This document shows, in pieces, positions 12,143 through 26,044 of a stretch of 64,000 nt of DNA. Origin of the DNA: Hyperoodon ampullatus (lineage: Eukaryota; Chordata; Mammalia; Artiodactyla; Ziphiidae). The notes under the pieces were generated by a model, which was not told the DNA's origin, did no database searches, and saw only the letters and a program-made list of their open reading frames with translations. The DNA is taken from assembly GCA_949752795.1 (NCBI GenBank), contig CATKHW010000061.1, forward strand, positions 2,542,001 through 2,606,000. The letters are read 5' to 3'. Numbering within the stretch: position 1 is the stretch's first letter; each line of letters begins with the position of its first letter. The position numbers were made by a program, and so were the translations under genes.

Positions 12143-13880
12143 CTTGGCCAAAAAGGGCGTATGCGTTTTCTCCTGAATATATTCAGGAGAAAACGCATAC
12201 GCCCTTTTTGGCCAAGCAAGCAAGCGGCCAATGCAAATCTGCACTACAAAGTAGTATCACATCCCACCGGTCAAAAGGGACATCCACAAAATGTGTAAAA
12301 ACCAGAAAGGCAAGACAGGCCCTGGAGAACAGGGAGCCTTGTTATGCTGATGGGCCGGATTTAAATTGCCAACTGCCGCTCTTGAGGCGTACATTGTGTT
12401 CCCTAAAACAAGTAAAGAACAGAGCTACAGAGCCAAGGGCACTTCCAGTCTAGGGAATATACCTTGGGAAAACTGAAAATCAATAAGACAGAGCCACCCC
12501 AAAATTTAATGCTGCACTGCTTACAAGGACCTCAACTTGGGTACACATTAAATATCCCAGGAAATATTAAAATGGTTCAAAAAATTATGGTACCTACATA
12601 CGATGGAATATCCCTCAGCCATGAAATCAATGTCATAAGACCAGTAGCAGCAAAATGGGTGGATTCAGGTACGATGATTCTAAGTGAAATAAGTCACACA
12701 GAAAAAGAAACTTATCATAAGATATCACTTATGAAGATCCTGTAAACATGGCTACACTTGAACTGAGTTAGGAAAGAGAACAGAGTCTGACATTTAGAAA
12801 ACACTCTTATGCCTGCTTAAGGGGTAAGGAGAGGTTGGGTGATGCATAAAACCAGAGTTTGATATAAGCACAGGTACCGTTCCAAAAACCAACTATGGAA
12901 TAGACAAGACCTAAACCTTCCTCAGTGAAAGGGACTCAAAACCCCATATTTCCCGCAGAGGAATATATCTGACTAGTAAGGATCTTAAAACCTATGTATT
13001 GATATGTCTCCGTAAGGGAATCAAGTGTGTCTACACTGGCATAAACATGGCAGCGAGAATCAGCTCAAACCCACTATAAAAAGGAATTTCAAAAACAAAA
13101 CAAAAAAACTGGGAAATTCTTTACAATTCCTTCAGGGTCTCTGATGAAACCTGGAATGGCCCTATCTACAATGACAGATGGATGTGGCATAAGGAGGGAT
13201 ACTTTGGACTGAGAGGATTGGTGAGATTGGGTGAGCAAATGCAGACACTTTAAAGCACAAATACCTGGCACCCATTCCATGGGTCACAACTCTCCAGGTT
13301 GAAGGGAATATTACTACAGCTATAACATGTACAGGAAACCTAGAGAACGGACACACTGTGAATACGAAAGGTTTCTAAAACTCTACGAATAGTCGCTCTC
13401 CTGGAACTCCAGTTTGACTTTCCATTTGCTTTACTATAAACCTCCCAACTTGGAGAGACAGCCCCTTTAACCTCCTGGTTCGCACAGGTTGCCAATTTGG
13501 CAGAGGATGAAAGGGAAGAGGGAGAACCAATGAGAGAGTAGCTGTTAGGCACTTGGACGGGCACATATCACTGTAATTTCCCAGCAGGAAGAAGAATTAT
13601 CCAAAGTCTCAGCCCCCTACCGGGAACCAGCATAGGTCCTGAACCAAAATTTTGGACTTGCGGTCAGCTCACCAAAAACGAGTTGAAAAATGGAGCTCAG
13701 GGGCACAGCAATTCACAAACTGGCCGAGTAATAAAGGACAACTATCGTCCAAAAATCTGTTGAGGGAAGGCAACGAGGCGGACTTGAAAGCGAGGCAGAA
13801 TAGCAGGAAACAGATTTAAGAGGTACGTTGGAATCACCTTTAAAGCACAGGAAGAGGGGCACAACTTCGACAATGATGCA
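12143..13880 (+). repeat. Satellite monomer 8
   Basis: Perfect palindrome at 12143-12216. Shares gccgctcttgaggcg (about 12375), aatttaatgctgcac and cagagtctgacatt with monomer 15 only. Confidence 0.95.
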
Positions 13881-15618
13881 CTTGGCCAAAAAGGGCGTAT
13901 GTGTTTTCTCCTGAATATATTCAGGAGAAAACGCATACACCCTTTTGGCCAAGCAAGCAAGCGGGCAATGCAAATCCGCACTACAAAGAAGTATCACTTC
14001 CCACCGGTCAAAAGGGACATCCACAAAATGTGTAAAAACCAGAAAGGCAAGACAGGCCCTGGAGAACAGGGAGCCTTGTTATGCTGATGGGCGGGATGTA
14101 AATTGCCAACTGCCTCTCTGGAGGAGTACATTGTGTTCCCTAAAACAAGTAAAGAACAGAGCTACAGAGCCAAGGGCACTTCCAGTCTAGGGAATATACC
14201 TTGGGAAAATTGAAAATCAATAAGACAGAGCCACCCCAAAATTTAGGGCTGCACTGCTTACAAGGACCTCAACTTGGGTACACCTTAAATATCCCAGGAA
14301 ATATAAAAATGGTTCAAAAAATTGTGGTACTTACGTACGATGGAATATCCCTCAGCCATGAAATCAATCTCATAAGACCAGTAGCAGCAAAATGGGTGGA
14401 TTCAGGTACGATGATTCTAAGTGAAATAAGTCACACAGAAAAAGAAACTTATCATAAGATATCACTTATGAAGATCCTGTAAACATGGCTACATTTGAAC
14501 TGAGTTAGGAAAGAGAACAGTGTCTCACATTTAGAAAACACTCTTATGCCTGCTTAAGGGGGAAGGAGAGGTGGGGTGATGCATAAAACCAGAGTTTGAT
14601 ATAAGCACAGGTACCGTTCCAAAAACGAACTATGGAATAGACAAGACCTACACCTTCCTCAGTGAAAGGGACTCAAAACCCCATATTTCCCGCAGAGGAA
14701 TATATCTGACTAGTAAGAATCTTAAAACCTATGGATTGATATGTCTCCGTGAGGGAATCAAGTGTGTCTAGACTGGCATAAACATGGCAGCGAGAATCAG
14801 CTCAAACCCACTATAAAAAGGAATTTCAAAAACAAAACAAAAAAACTGGGACATTCTTTACAATTCCTTCAGGGTCTCTGATGAAACCTGGAATGACCCT
14901 ATCTACAATGACAGCTGGATGTGGCATAAGGAGGGACACTTGGGACTGAGACGATTGGTGAGATTGGGTGAGCAAATGCAGACCCATTAAAGCACAAATG
15001 CCTGGCACCCATTCCATGGGTCCCAACTCTCCAGGTTGAAGGGAATATTACTACAGCTATAACATGTACGGGAAACCTAGAGAACGGACACACTGTGAAT
15101 ACGAAAGGTTTCTAAAACTCAACGAATAGTCCCTCTCCTGGTGCTCCGGTTTGACTTTCCATCTGCTTTACTATCAACCTCCCAATTTGGAGAGACAGCC
15201 CCTTTAACCTCCTGGTTCGCACAGGTTTCCAATTTGGCAGAGGATTAAAGGGAAGAGGGAGAACCAATGAGAGAGTAGCTGTTAGGCATTTGGACGGGCA
15301 CATATCACTGTAATTTCCCGGCAGGAAGAAGAATTAACCAAAGTCTCAGCCCCCCACCGGGAACCAGCATAGGTCCTGAACCAAAATGTTGGACTTTCGG
15401 TCAGCTCACCAAAAACGAGTTGAAAAATGGAGCTCAGGGGCACAGCAATTCACAAACTGGCCGAGTAATAAAGGACAACTATCGTCCAAAAATCTGTTGA
15501 GGGAAGGCAACGAGGCGGACTTGAGAGCGAGGCAGAATAGCAGGAAACAGATTTCAAGAGGTACGTTGGAATCGCCTTTAAAGCACAGGAAGAGGGGCAA
15601 AACTTCGACAATGATGCA
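13881..15618 (+). repeat. Satellite monomer 9 (duplicated as 11)
   Basis: The palindrome is one base short and carries CpG changes (gtatgtg; catacaccc). Contains aatctcataag, shared only with monomer 11. Part of the near-identical dimer copy. Confidence 0.95.
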
Positions 15619-17356
15619 CTTGGCCAAAAAGGGTGTATGCGTTTTCTCCTGAATATATTCAGGAGAAAACGCATACGCCCTTTTTGGCCAAGCAAGCAAG
15701 CGGGCAATGCAAATCTGCACTACAAAGAAGTATCACTTCCCACCGGTCAAAAGGGACATCCACAAAATGTGTAAAAACCAGAAAGGCAAGACAGGCCCTG
15801 GAGAACAGGGAGCCTTGTTATGCTGATGGGCGGGATGTAAATTGTCAACTGCCTCTCTGGAGGAGTGTATTGTGTTCCCTAAAACAAGTAAAGAACAGAG
15901 CTACAGAGCCAAGGGCACTTCCAGTCTAGGGAACATACCTTGGGAAAACTGAAAATCAATAAGACAGAGCCACCCCAAAATTTAGGGCTGCACTGCTTAC
16001 AAGGACCTCAACTTGGGTACACCTTAAATATCCCAGGAAATATAAAAATGGTTCAAAAAATTGTGGTACTTACGTACGATGGAATATCCCTCAGCCATGA
16101 AATCAATGTCATAAGACCAGTAGCAGCAAAATGGGTGGATTCAGGTACGATGATTCTAAGTGAAATAAGTCACACAGAAAAAGAAACTTATCATAAGATA
16201 TCACTTATGAAGATCCTGTAAACATGGCTACACTTGAACTGAGTTAGGAAAGAGAACAGTGTCTCACATTTAGAAAACTCTCTTATGCCTGCTTAAGTGG
16301 GAAGGAGAGTTGGGGTGATGCATAAAACCAGAGTTTGCTATAAGCAGCGGTACCGTTCCAAAAACCAACTATGGAATAGACAAGACCTACACCTTCCTCA
16401 GTGAAAGGGACTCAAAACCCCATATTTCCCGCAGAGGAATATATCTGGCTAGTAAGAATCTTAAAACCTATGTATTGATATGTCTCCGTGAGGGAATCAA
16501 GGGTGTCTAGACTGGCATAAATATGGCAGCGAGAATCAGCTGAAACCCACTATAAAAAGGAATTTCAAAAACAAAACAAAAAAACTGGGAAATTATTTAC
16601 AATTCCTTCAGGGTCTCTGATGAAACCTGGAATGACCCTATCTACAATGACAGCTGGATGTGGCATAAGGAGGGACACTTGGGACTGAGAGGATTGGTGA
16701 GATTGGGTGAGCAAATGCAGACACTTTAAAGCACAAATACCTGGCACCCATTCCATGGGTCACAACTCTCCAGGTTGAAGGGAATATTACTACAGCTATA
16801 ACATGTACAGGAAACCTAGAGAACGGACACACTGTGAATACGAAAGGTTTCTAAAACTCTACGAATAGTCGCTCTCCTGGAACTCCAGTTTGACTTTCCA
16901 TTTGCTTTACTATAAACCTCCCAACTTGGAGAGACAGCCCCTTTAACCTCCTGGTTCGCACAGGTTGCCAATTTGGCAGAGGATGAAAGGGAAGAGGGAG
17001 AACCAATGAGAGAGTAGCTGTTAGGCACTTGGACGGGCACATATCACTGTAATTTCCCAGCAGGAAGAAGAATTATCCAAAGTCTCAGCCCCCTACCGGG
17101 AACCAGCATAGGTCCTGAACCAAAATTTTGGACTTGCGGTCAGCTCACCAAAAACGAGTTGAAAAATGGAGCTCAGGGGCACAGCAATTCACAAACTGGC
17201 CGAGTAATAAAGGACAACTATCGTCCAAAAATCTGTTGAGGGAAGGCAACGAGGCGGACTTGAAAGCGAGGCAGAATAGCAGGAAACAGATTTAAGAGGT
17301 ACGTTGGAATCACCTTTAAAGCACAGGAAGAGGGGCACAACATCGACAATGATGCA
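15619..17356 (+). repeat. Satellite monomer 10 (B type, duplicated as 12)
   Basis: Palindrome left arm reads gggtgtatgcg. B-type variants are present. Identical by inspection to monomer 12 from its start to 16,690. Confidence 0.95.
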
Positions 17357-19094
17357 CTTGGCCAAAAAGGGCGTATGTGTTTTCTCCTGAATATATTCAG
17401 GAGAAAACGCATACACCCTTTTGGCCAAGCAAGCAAGCGGGCAATGCAAATCCGCACTACAAAGAAGTATCACTTCCCACCGGTCAAAAGGGACATCCAC
17501 AAAATGTGTAAAAACCAGAAAGGCAAGACAGGCCCTGGAGAACAGGGAGCCTTGTTATGCTGATGGGCGGGATGTAAATTGCCAACTGCCTCTCTGGAGG
17601 AGTACATTGTGTTCCCTAAAACAAGTAAAGAACAGAGCTACAGAGCCAAGGGCACTTCCAGTCTAGGGAATATACCTTGGGAAAATTGAAAATCAATAAG
17701 ACAGAGCCACCCCAAAATTTAGGGCTGCACTGCTTACAAGGACCTCAACTTGGGTACACCTTAAATATCCCAGGAAATATAAAAATGGTTCAAAAAATTG
17801 TGGTACTTACGTACGATGGAATATCCCTCAGCCATGAAATCAATCTCATAAGACCAGTAGCAGCAAAATGGGTGGATTCAGGTACGATGATTCTAAGTGA
17901 AATAAGTCACACAGAAAAAGAAACTTATCATAAGATATCACTTATGAAGATCCTGTAAACATGGCTACATTTGAACTGAGTTAGGAAAGAGAACAGTGTC
18001 TCACATTTAGAAAACACTCTTATGCCTGCTTAAGGGGGAAGGAGAGGTGGGGTGATGCATAAAACCAGAGTTTGATATAAGCACAGGTACCGTTCCAAAA
18101 ACGAACTATGGAATAGACAAGACCTACACCTTCCTCAGTGAAAGGGACTCAAAACCCCATATTTCCCGCAGAGGAATATATCTGACTAGTAAGAATCTTA
18201 AAACCTATGGATTGATATGTCTCCGTGAGGGAATCAAGTGTGTCTAGACTGGCATAAACATGGCAGCGAGAATCAGCTCAAACCCACTATAAAAAGGAAT
18301 TTCAAAAACAAAACAAAAAAACTGGGACATTCTTTACAATTCCTTCAGGGTCTCTGATGAAACCTGGAATGACCCTATCTACAATGACAGCTGGATGTGG
18401 CATAAGGAGGGACACTTGGGACTGAGACGATTGGTGAGATTGGGTGAGCAAATGCAGACCCATTAAAGCACAAATGCCTGGCACCCATTCCATGGGTCCC
18501 AACTCTCCAGGTTGAAGGGAATATTACTACAGCTATAACATGTACGGGAAACCTAGAGAACGGACACACTGTGAATACGAAAGGTTTCTAAAACTCAACG
18601 AATAGTCCCTCTCCTGGTGCTCCGGTTTGACTTTCCATCTGCTTTACTATCAACCTCCCAATTTGGAGAGACAGCCCCTTTAACCTCCTGGTTCGCACAG
18701 GTTTCCAATTTGGCAGAGGATTAAAGGGAAGAGGGAGAACCAATGAGAGAGTAGCTGTTAGGCATTTGGACGGGCACATATCACTGTAATTTCCCGGCAG
18801 GAAGAAGAATTAACCAAAGTCTCAGCCCCCCACCGGGAACCAGCATAGGTCCTGAACCAAAATGTTGGACTTTCGGTCAGCTCACCAAAAACGAGTTGAA
18901 AAATGGAGCTCAGGGGCACAGCAATTCACAAACTGGCCGAGTAATAAAGGACAACTATCGTCCAAAAATCTGTTGAGGGAAGGCAACGAGGCGGACTTGA
19001 GAGCGAGGCAGAATAGCAGGAAACAGATTTCAAGAGGTACGTTGGAATCGCCTTTAAAGCACAGGAAGAGGGGCAAAACTTCGACAATGATGCA
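17357..19094 (+). repeat. Satellite monomer 11 (copy of 9)
   Basis: Same length and same private variants as monomer 9. The one difference I found is 17342 (a) against 13866 (t), just before this monomer. Confidence 0.95.
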
Positions 19095-20829
19095 CTTGGC
19101 CAAAAAGGGTGTATGCGTTTTCTCCTGAATATATTCAGGAGAAAACGCATACGCCCTTTTTGGCCAAGCAAGCAAGCGGGCAATGCAAATCTGCACTACA
19201 AAGAAGTATCACTTCCCACCGGTCAAAAGGGACATCCACAAAATGTGTAAAAACCAGAAAGGCAAGACAGGCCCTGGAGAACAGGGAGCCTTGTTATGCT
19301 GATGGGCGGGATGTAAATTGTCAACTGCCTCTCTGGAGGAGTGTATTGTGTTCCCTAAAACAAGTAAAGAACAGAGCTACAGAGCCAAGGGCACTTCCAG
19401 TCTAGGGAACATACCTTGGGAAAACTGAAAATCAATAAGACAGAGCCACCCCAAAATTTAGGGCTGCACTGCTTACAAGGACCTCAACTTGGGTACACCT
19501 TAAATATCCCAGGAAATATAAAAATGGTTCAAAAAATTGTGGTACTTACGTACGATGGAATATCCCTCAGCCATGAAATCAATGTCATAAGACCAGTAGC
19601 AGCAAAATGGGTGGATTCAGGTACGATGATTCTAAGTGAAATAAGTCACACAGAAAAAGAAACTTATCATAAGATATCACTTATGAAGATCCTGTAAACA
19701 TGGCTACACTTGAACTGAGTTAGGAAAGAGAACAGTGTCTCACATTTAGAAAACTCTCTTATGCCTGCTTAAGTGGGAAGGAGAGTTGGGGTGATGCATA
19801 AAACCAGAGTTTGCTATAAGCAGCGGTACCGTTCCAAAAACCAACTATGGAATAGACAAGACCTACACCTTCCTCAGTGAAAGGGACTCAAAACCCCATA
19901 TTTCCCGCAGAGGAATATATCTGGCTAGTAAGAATCTTAAAACCTATGTATTGATATGTCTCCGTGAGGGAATCAAGGGTGTCTAGACTGGCATAAATAT
20001 GGCAGCGAGAATCAGCTGAAACCCACTATAAAAAGGAATTTCAAAAACAAAACAAAAAAACTGGGAAATTATTTACAATTCCTTCAGGGTCTCTGATGAA
20101 ACCTGGAATGACCCTATCTACAATGACAGCTGGATGTGGCATAAGGAGGGACACTTGGGACTGAGACGATTGGTGAGATTGGGTGAGCAAATGCAGACAC
20201 TTTAAAGCACAAATACCTGGCACCCATTCCATGGGTCCAAACTCTCCAGGTTGAAGGGAATATTACTACAGCTATAACATGTACGGGAAACCTAGAGAAC
20301 GGACACACTGTGAATACGAAAGGTTTCTAAAACTCAACGAATAGTCCCTCTCCTGGTGCTCCAGTTTGACTTTCCATCTGCTCTACTATCAACCTCCCAA
20401 CTTGGAGAGACAGCCCCTTTAACCTCCTGGTTCGCAGAAGTTTCCAATTTGGCAGAAGATGAAAGGGAAGAGGGAGAACCAATGAGAGTAGCTGTTAGGC
20501 ATTTGGACGGGCACATATCACTGTAATTTCCCGGCAGGAAGAAGAATTAACCAAAGTCTCAACCCCCACCGGGGACCAGCAGAGGTCCTGAACCAAAATG
20601 TTGGACTTGCGGTCAGCTCACAAAAAACGAGTTGAAAAATGGAGCTCAGGGGCACAGCATTTCACAAATTGGCCGAGTACTAAAGGACAACTATCGTCCA
20701 AAAATCTGTTGAGGGAAGGCAACGAGGCGGACTTGAAAGCGAGGCAGAATAGCAGGAAACAGATTTAAGAGGTACGTTGGAATCGCCTTTAAAGCACAGG
20801 AAGAGGGGCACAACTTCGACAATGATGCA
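19095..20829 (+). repeat. Satellite monomer 12 (copy of 10; B type)
   Basis: Matches monomer 10 until 20,166, then switches to a different variant set (ctgagacga). The total is 1,735 bp because of small deletions, including atgagagtagctg near 20485. Confidence 0.95.
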
Positions 20830-22568
20830 CTTGGCCAAAAAGGGCGTATGCGTTTTCTCCTGAATATATTCAGGAGAAAACGCATACGCCCTTTTTGGCC
20901 AAGCAAGCAAGCGGGCAATGCAAATCTGCACTACAAAGAAGTATCACTTCCCACTGGTCAAAAGGGACATCTACAAAATGTGTAAAAACCAGAAAGGCAA
21001 GACAGGCCCTGGAGAACAGGGAGCCTTGTTATGCTGATGGGCGGGATGTAAATTGCCAACTGCCTCTCTGGAGGAGTACATTGTGTTCCCTAAAACAAGT
21101 AAAGAACAGAGCTACAGAGCCAAGGGCACTTCCAGTCTAGGGAATATACCTTGGGAAAATTGAAAATCAATAAGACAGAGCCACCCCAAAATTTAGGGCT
21201 GCACTGCTTACAAGGACCTCAACTTGGGTACACCTTAAATATCCCAGGAAATATAAAAATGGTTCAAAAAATTGTGGTACTTACGTACGATGGAATATCC
21301 CTCAGCCATGAAATCAATGTCATAAGACCAGTAGCAGCAAAATGGGTGGATTCAGGTACGATGATTCTAAGTGAAATAAGTCACACAGAAAAAGAAACTT
21401 ATCATAAGATATCACTTATGAAGATCCTGTAAACATGGCTACACTTGAACTGAGTTAGGAAAGTGAACAGTGTCTCACATTTAGAAAACACTCTTATGCC
21501 TGCTTAATGGGGAAGGTGAGGTGGGATGATGCATAAAACAAGAGTTTGATATAAGCAGAGGTACCGTTCCAAAAACCAACTATGGAATAGACAAGACCTA
21601 CACCTTCCTCAGTGAAAGGGACTCAAAACCCCATATTTCCCGCAGAAGAATATATCTGACTAGTAAGAATCTTAAAACCTATGTATTGATATGTCTCCGT
21701 AAGGGAATCAAGTGTGTCTAGACTGGCATAAACATGGCAGCGAGAATCAGCTCAAACCCACTATAAAAACGAATTTCAAAAATAAAACAAAAAAACTGGG
21801 AAATTCTTTACAATTCCTTCAGGGTCTCTGATGAAACCTGGAATGACCCTATCTACAATGACAGCTGGATGTGGCATAAGGAGGGACACTTGGGACTGAG
21901 ACGATTGGTGAGATTGGGTGAGCAAATGCAGACCCTTTAAAGCACAAATGCCTGGCACCAATTCCATGGGTCCCAACTCTCCAGGTTGAAGGGAATATTA
22001 CTACAGCTATAACATGTACGCGAATCCTAGAGAACGGACACACTGTGAATACGAAAGGTTTCTAAAACTCAACGAATAGTCCCTCTCCTGGTGCTCCGGT
22101 TTGACTTTCCATCTGCTTTACTATCAACCTCCCAACTTGGAGAGACAGCCCCTTTAACCTCCTGGTTCGCACAGGTTGCCAATTTGGCAGAGGATGAAAG
22201 GGAAGAGGGAGAACCAATGAGAGAGTAGCTGTTAGGCATTTGGACGGGCACATATCACTGTAATTTCCCGGCAGGAAGAAGAATTAACCAAAGTCTCAGT
22301 CCCGAACCGGGAACCAGCATAGGTCCTGAACCAAAATGTTGGACTTGCGGTCAGCTCACCAAAAACGAGTTGAAAAATGGAGCTCAGGGGCACAGCAATT
22401 CACAAACTGGCCGAGTAATAAAGGACAACTATCGTCCAAAAATCTGTTGAGGGAAGGCAACGAGGCGGACTTGAGAGCGAGGCAGAATAGCAGGAAACAG
22501 ATTTCAAGAGGTATGTTGGAACCGCCTTTAAAGCACAAGAAGAGGGGCACAACTTCGACAATGATGCC
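20830..22568 (+). repeat. Satellite monomer 13
   Basis: Perfect palindrome at 20830-20903. C-type block with the gaaagtgaac variant. Shares atgtacgcgaatcc (about 22014) with monomer 6, 12,164 bp upstream. Confidence 0.95.
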
Positions 22569-24306
22569 CTTGGCAAAAAAGGGCGTATGCATTTTCTCCT
22601 GAATATATTCAGGAGAAAACGCATACGCCCTTTTTGGCCAAGCAAGCAAGCGGGCAATGCAAATCTGCACTACAAAGGAGTATCACTTCCCACCGGTCAA
22701 AAGGGACATCCACAAAATGTGTAAAAACCAGAAAGGCAAGACAGGCCCTGGAGAACAGGAAGCCTTGTTATGCTGATGGGCGGGATGTAAATTGCCAACT
22801 GCCTCTCTGGAGGGGTAAATTGTGTTCCCTAAAACAAGTAAAGAACAGAGCTACAGAGCCAAGGGCACTTCCAGTCTAGGGAATATACCTTGGGAAAACT
22901 GAAAATCAATAAGACAGAGCCACCCCAAAATTTAGGGCTGCACTGCTTACAAGTACCTCAACTTGGGTACACCTTAAATATCCCAGGAAATATAAAAATG
23001 GTTCAAAAAATTGTGGTACTTACGTACGATGGAATATCCCTCAGCCATGAAATCAATGTCATAAGACCAGTAGCAGCAAAATGGGTGGATTCAGGTACGA
23101 TGATTCTAAGTGAAATAAGTCACACAGAAAAAGAAACTTATCATAAGATATCACTTATGAAGATCCTGTAAACATGGCTACACTTGAACTGAGTTATTAA
23201 AGAGAAGAGTGTCTCACATTTAGAAAACACTCTTATGCCTGCTTAAGGGGGAAGGAGAGGTGGGGTGATGCATAAAACCAGAGTTTGCTATAAGCACATG
23301 TACCGTTCCAAAAACCAACTATGGAATAGACAAGACCTACAGCTTCCTCAGTGAAAGGGACTCAAAACCCCATATTTCCCGCAGAGGAATATATCTGGCT
23401 AGTAAGAATCTTAAAACCTATGTATTGATATGTGTCCGTGAGGGAATCAAGTGTGTCTAGACTGGCATAAACATGGCAGCGAGAATCAGCTCAAACCCAC
23501 TATAAAAAGAAATTTCAAAAACAAAACAAAAAACTGGGAAATTCTTTACAATTCCTTCAGGGTCTCTGATGAAACCTGGAATGACCCTATCTACAATGAC
23601 AGCTGGATGTGGCATAAGGAGGGACACTTTGGACTGAGAGGATTGGTGAGATTGGGTGAGCAAATGCAGACACTTTAAAGCACAAATACCTGGCACCCAT
23701 TCCATGGGTCACAACTCTCCAGGTTGAAGGGAATATTACTACAGCTATAACATGTACAGGAAACCTAGAGAACGGACACACTGTGAATACGAAAGGTTTC
23801 TAAAACTCAACGAATAGTCCCTCTCCTGGTGCTCCGGTTTGACTTTCCATTTGCTTTACTATCAACCTCCCAACTTGGAGAGACAGCCCCTTTAACCTCC
23901 TAGTTCGCACAGGTTGCCAATTTGGCAGAGGATGAAAGGGAAGAGGGAGAACCAATGAGAGAGTAGCTGTTAGGCACTTGGACGGGCACATATCACTGTA
24001 ATTTCCCAGCAGGAAGAAGAATTATCCAAAGTCTCAGCCCCCCACTGGGAACCAGCATAGGTCCTGAACCAAAATTTTGGACTTGCGGTCAGCTCACCAA
24101 AAACGAGTTGAAAAATGGAGCTCAGGGGCACAGCAATTCACAAACTGGCCGAGTAATAAAGGACAACTATCGTCCAAAAATCTGTTGAGGGAAGGCAACG
24201 AGGCGGACTTGAAAGCGAGGCAGAATAGCAGGAAACAGATTTCAAGAGGTACGTTGGAATCGCCTTTAAAGCACAGGAAGAGGGGCACAACTTCGACAAT
24301 GATGCA
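22569..24306 (+). repeat. Satellite monomer 14
   Basis: Palindrome changes: ggcaaaaaagg and gcatttt. Homologue of monomer 7 at an offset of 12,164 bp. Private gttattaaagagaag near 23194. Confidence 0.95.
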
Positions 24307-26044
24307 CTTGGCCAAAAAGGTCGTATGCGTTTTCTCCTGAATATATTCAGGAGAAAACGCATACACCCTTTTTGGCCAAGCAAGCAAGCGGGCAATGCAA
24401 ATCTGCACTACAAAGAAGTATCACATCCCACCGGTCAAAAGGGACATCCACAAAATGTGTAAAAACCAGAAAGGCAAGACAGGCCCTGGAGAACAGGGAG
24501 CCTTGTTATGCTGATGGGCGGGATGTAAATTGCCAACTGCCGCTCTTGAGGCGTACATTGTGTTCCCTAAAACAAGTAAAGAACAGAGCTACAGAGCCAA
24601 GGGCACTTCCAGTCTAGGGAATATACCTTGGGAAAACTGAAAATCAATAAGACAGAGCCACCCCAAAATTTAATGCTGCACTGCTTACAAGGACCTCAAC
24701 TTGGGTACACATTAAATATCCCAGGAAATATTAAAATGGTTCAAAAAATTTTGGTACCTACGTACGATGGAATATCCCTCAGGCATGAAATCAATGTCAT
24801 AAGACCAGTAGCAGCAAAATGGGTGGATTCAGGTACGATGATTCTAAGTGAAATAAGTCACACAGAAAAAGAAACTTATCATAAGATATCACTTATGAAG
24901 ATCCTGTAAACATGGCTACACTTGAACTGAGTTAGGAAAGAGAACAGAGTCTGACATTTAGAAAACACTCTTATGCCTGCTTAAGGGGGAAGGAGAGGTT
25001 GGGTGATGCATAAAACCAGAGTTTGATATAAGCACAGGTACCGTTCCAAAAACCAACTATGGAATAGACAAGACCTACACCTTCCTCAGTGAATGGGACT
25101 CAAAACCCCATATTTCCCGCAGAGGAATATATCTGACTAGTAAGGATCTTAAAACCTATGTATTGATATGTCTCCGTAAGGGAATCAAGTGTGTCTACAC
25201 TGGCATAAACATGGCAGCGAGAATCAGCTCAAACCCACTATAAAAATGAATTTCAAAAACAAAACAAAAAAACTGGGAAATTCTTTACAATTCCTTCAGG
25301 GTCTCTGATGAAACCTGGAATGACCCTATCTACATTGACAGCTGGATGTGGCATAAGGTGGGACACTTGGGACTGAGACGATTGTTGAGATTGTGTGAGC
25401 AAATGCAGACCCATTAAAGCACAAATGCCTGGCACACATTCCATGGGTCCCAACTCTCGAGGTTGAAGGGAATATTACTACAGCTATAACATGTACGGGA
25501 AACCTAGAGAACGGACACACTGTGAATACGAAAGGTTTCTAAAACTCAACGAATAGTCCCTCTCCTGGTGCTCCAGTTTTATTTTCCATCTGCTTTACTA
25601 TCAACCTCCCAACTTGGAGAGACAGCCCCTTTAACCTCCTGGTTCGCACAGGTTTCCAATTTGGCAGAGGATGAAAGGGAAGAGGGAGAACCAATGAGAG
25701 AGTAGCTGTTAGGCATTTGGACGGGCACATATCACTGTAATTTCCCGGCAGGAAGAAGAATTAACCAAAGTCTCAACCCCCACCGGGGACCAGCAGAGGT
25801 CCTGAACCAAAATGTTGGACTTGCGGTCAGCTCACCAAAAACGAGTTGAAAAATGGAGCTCAGGGGCACAGCAATTCACAAACTGGCCGAGTAATAAAAG
25901 ACAACTATCGTCCAAAAATCTGTTGAGGGAAGGCAAGGAGGTGGACTTGAAAGCGAGGCAGAATAGCAGGAAACAGATTTCAAGAGGTACGTTGGAATCG
26001 CCTTTAAAGCACAGGAAGAGGGGCACAACTTCGACAATGATGCA
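24307..26044 (+). repeat. Satellite monomer 15
   Basis: Palindrome changes: ggtcgtatg and catacaccc. Homologue of monomer 8 at an offset of 12,164 bp until about 25,245, where variants diverge. Confidence 0.95.

Larger units (their letters stand above)
13206..20166 (+). repeat. Near-identical duplicated dimer, offset 3,476 bp
   Basis: 13206-16690 and 16682-20166 match with one mismatch found by eye (13866 t, 17342 a). Flanking differences at 13205/16681 and 16691/20167 define the ends. This is a tandem duplication of two monomers, most simply by unequal exchange. An assembly duplication is possible. Confidence 0.85.
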
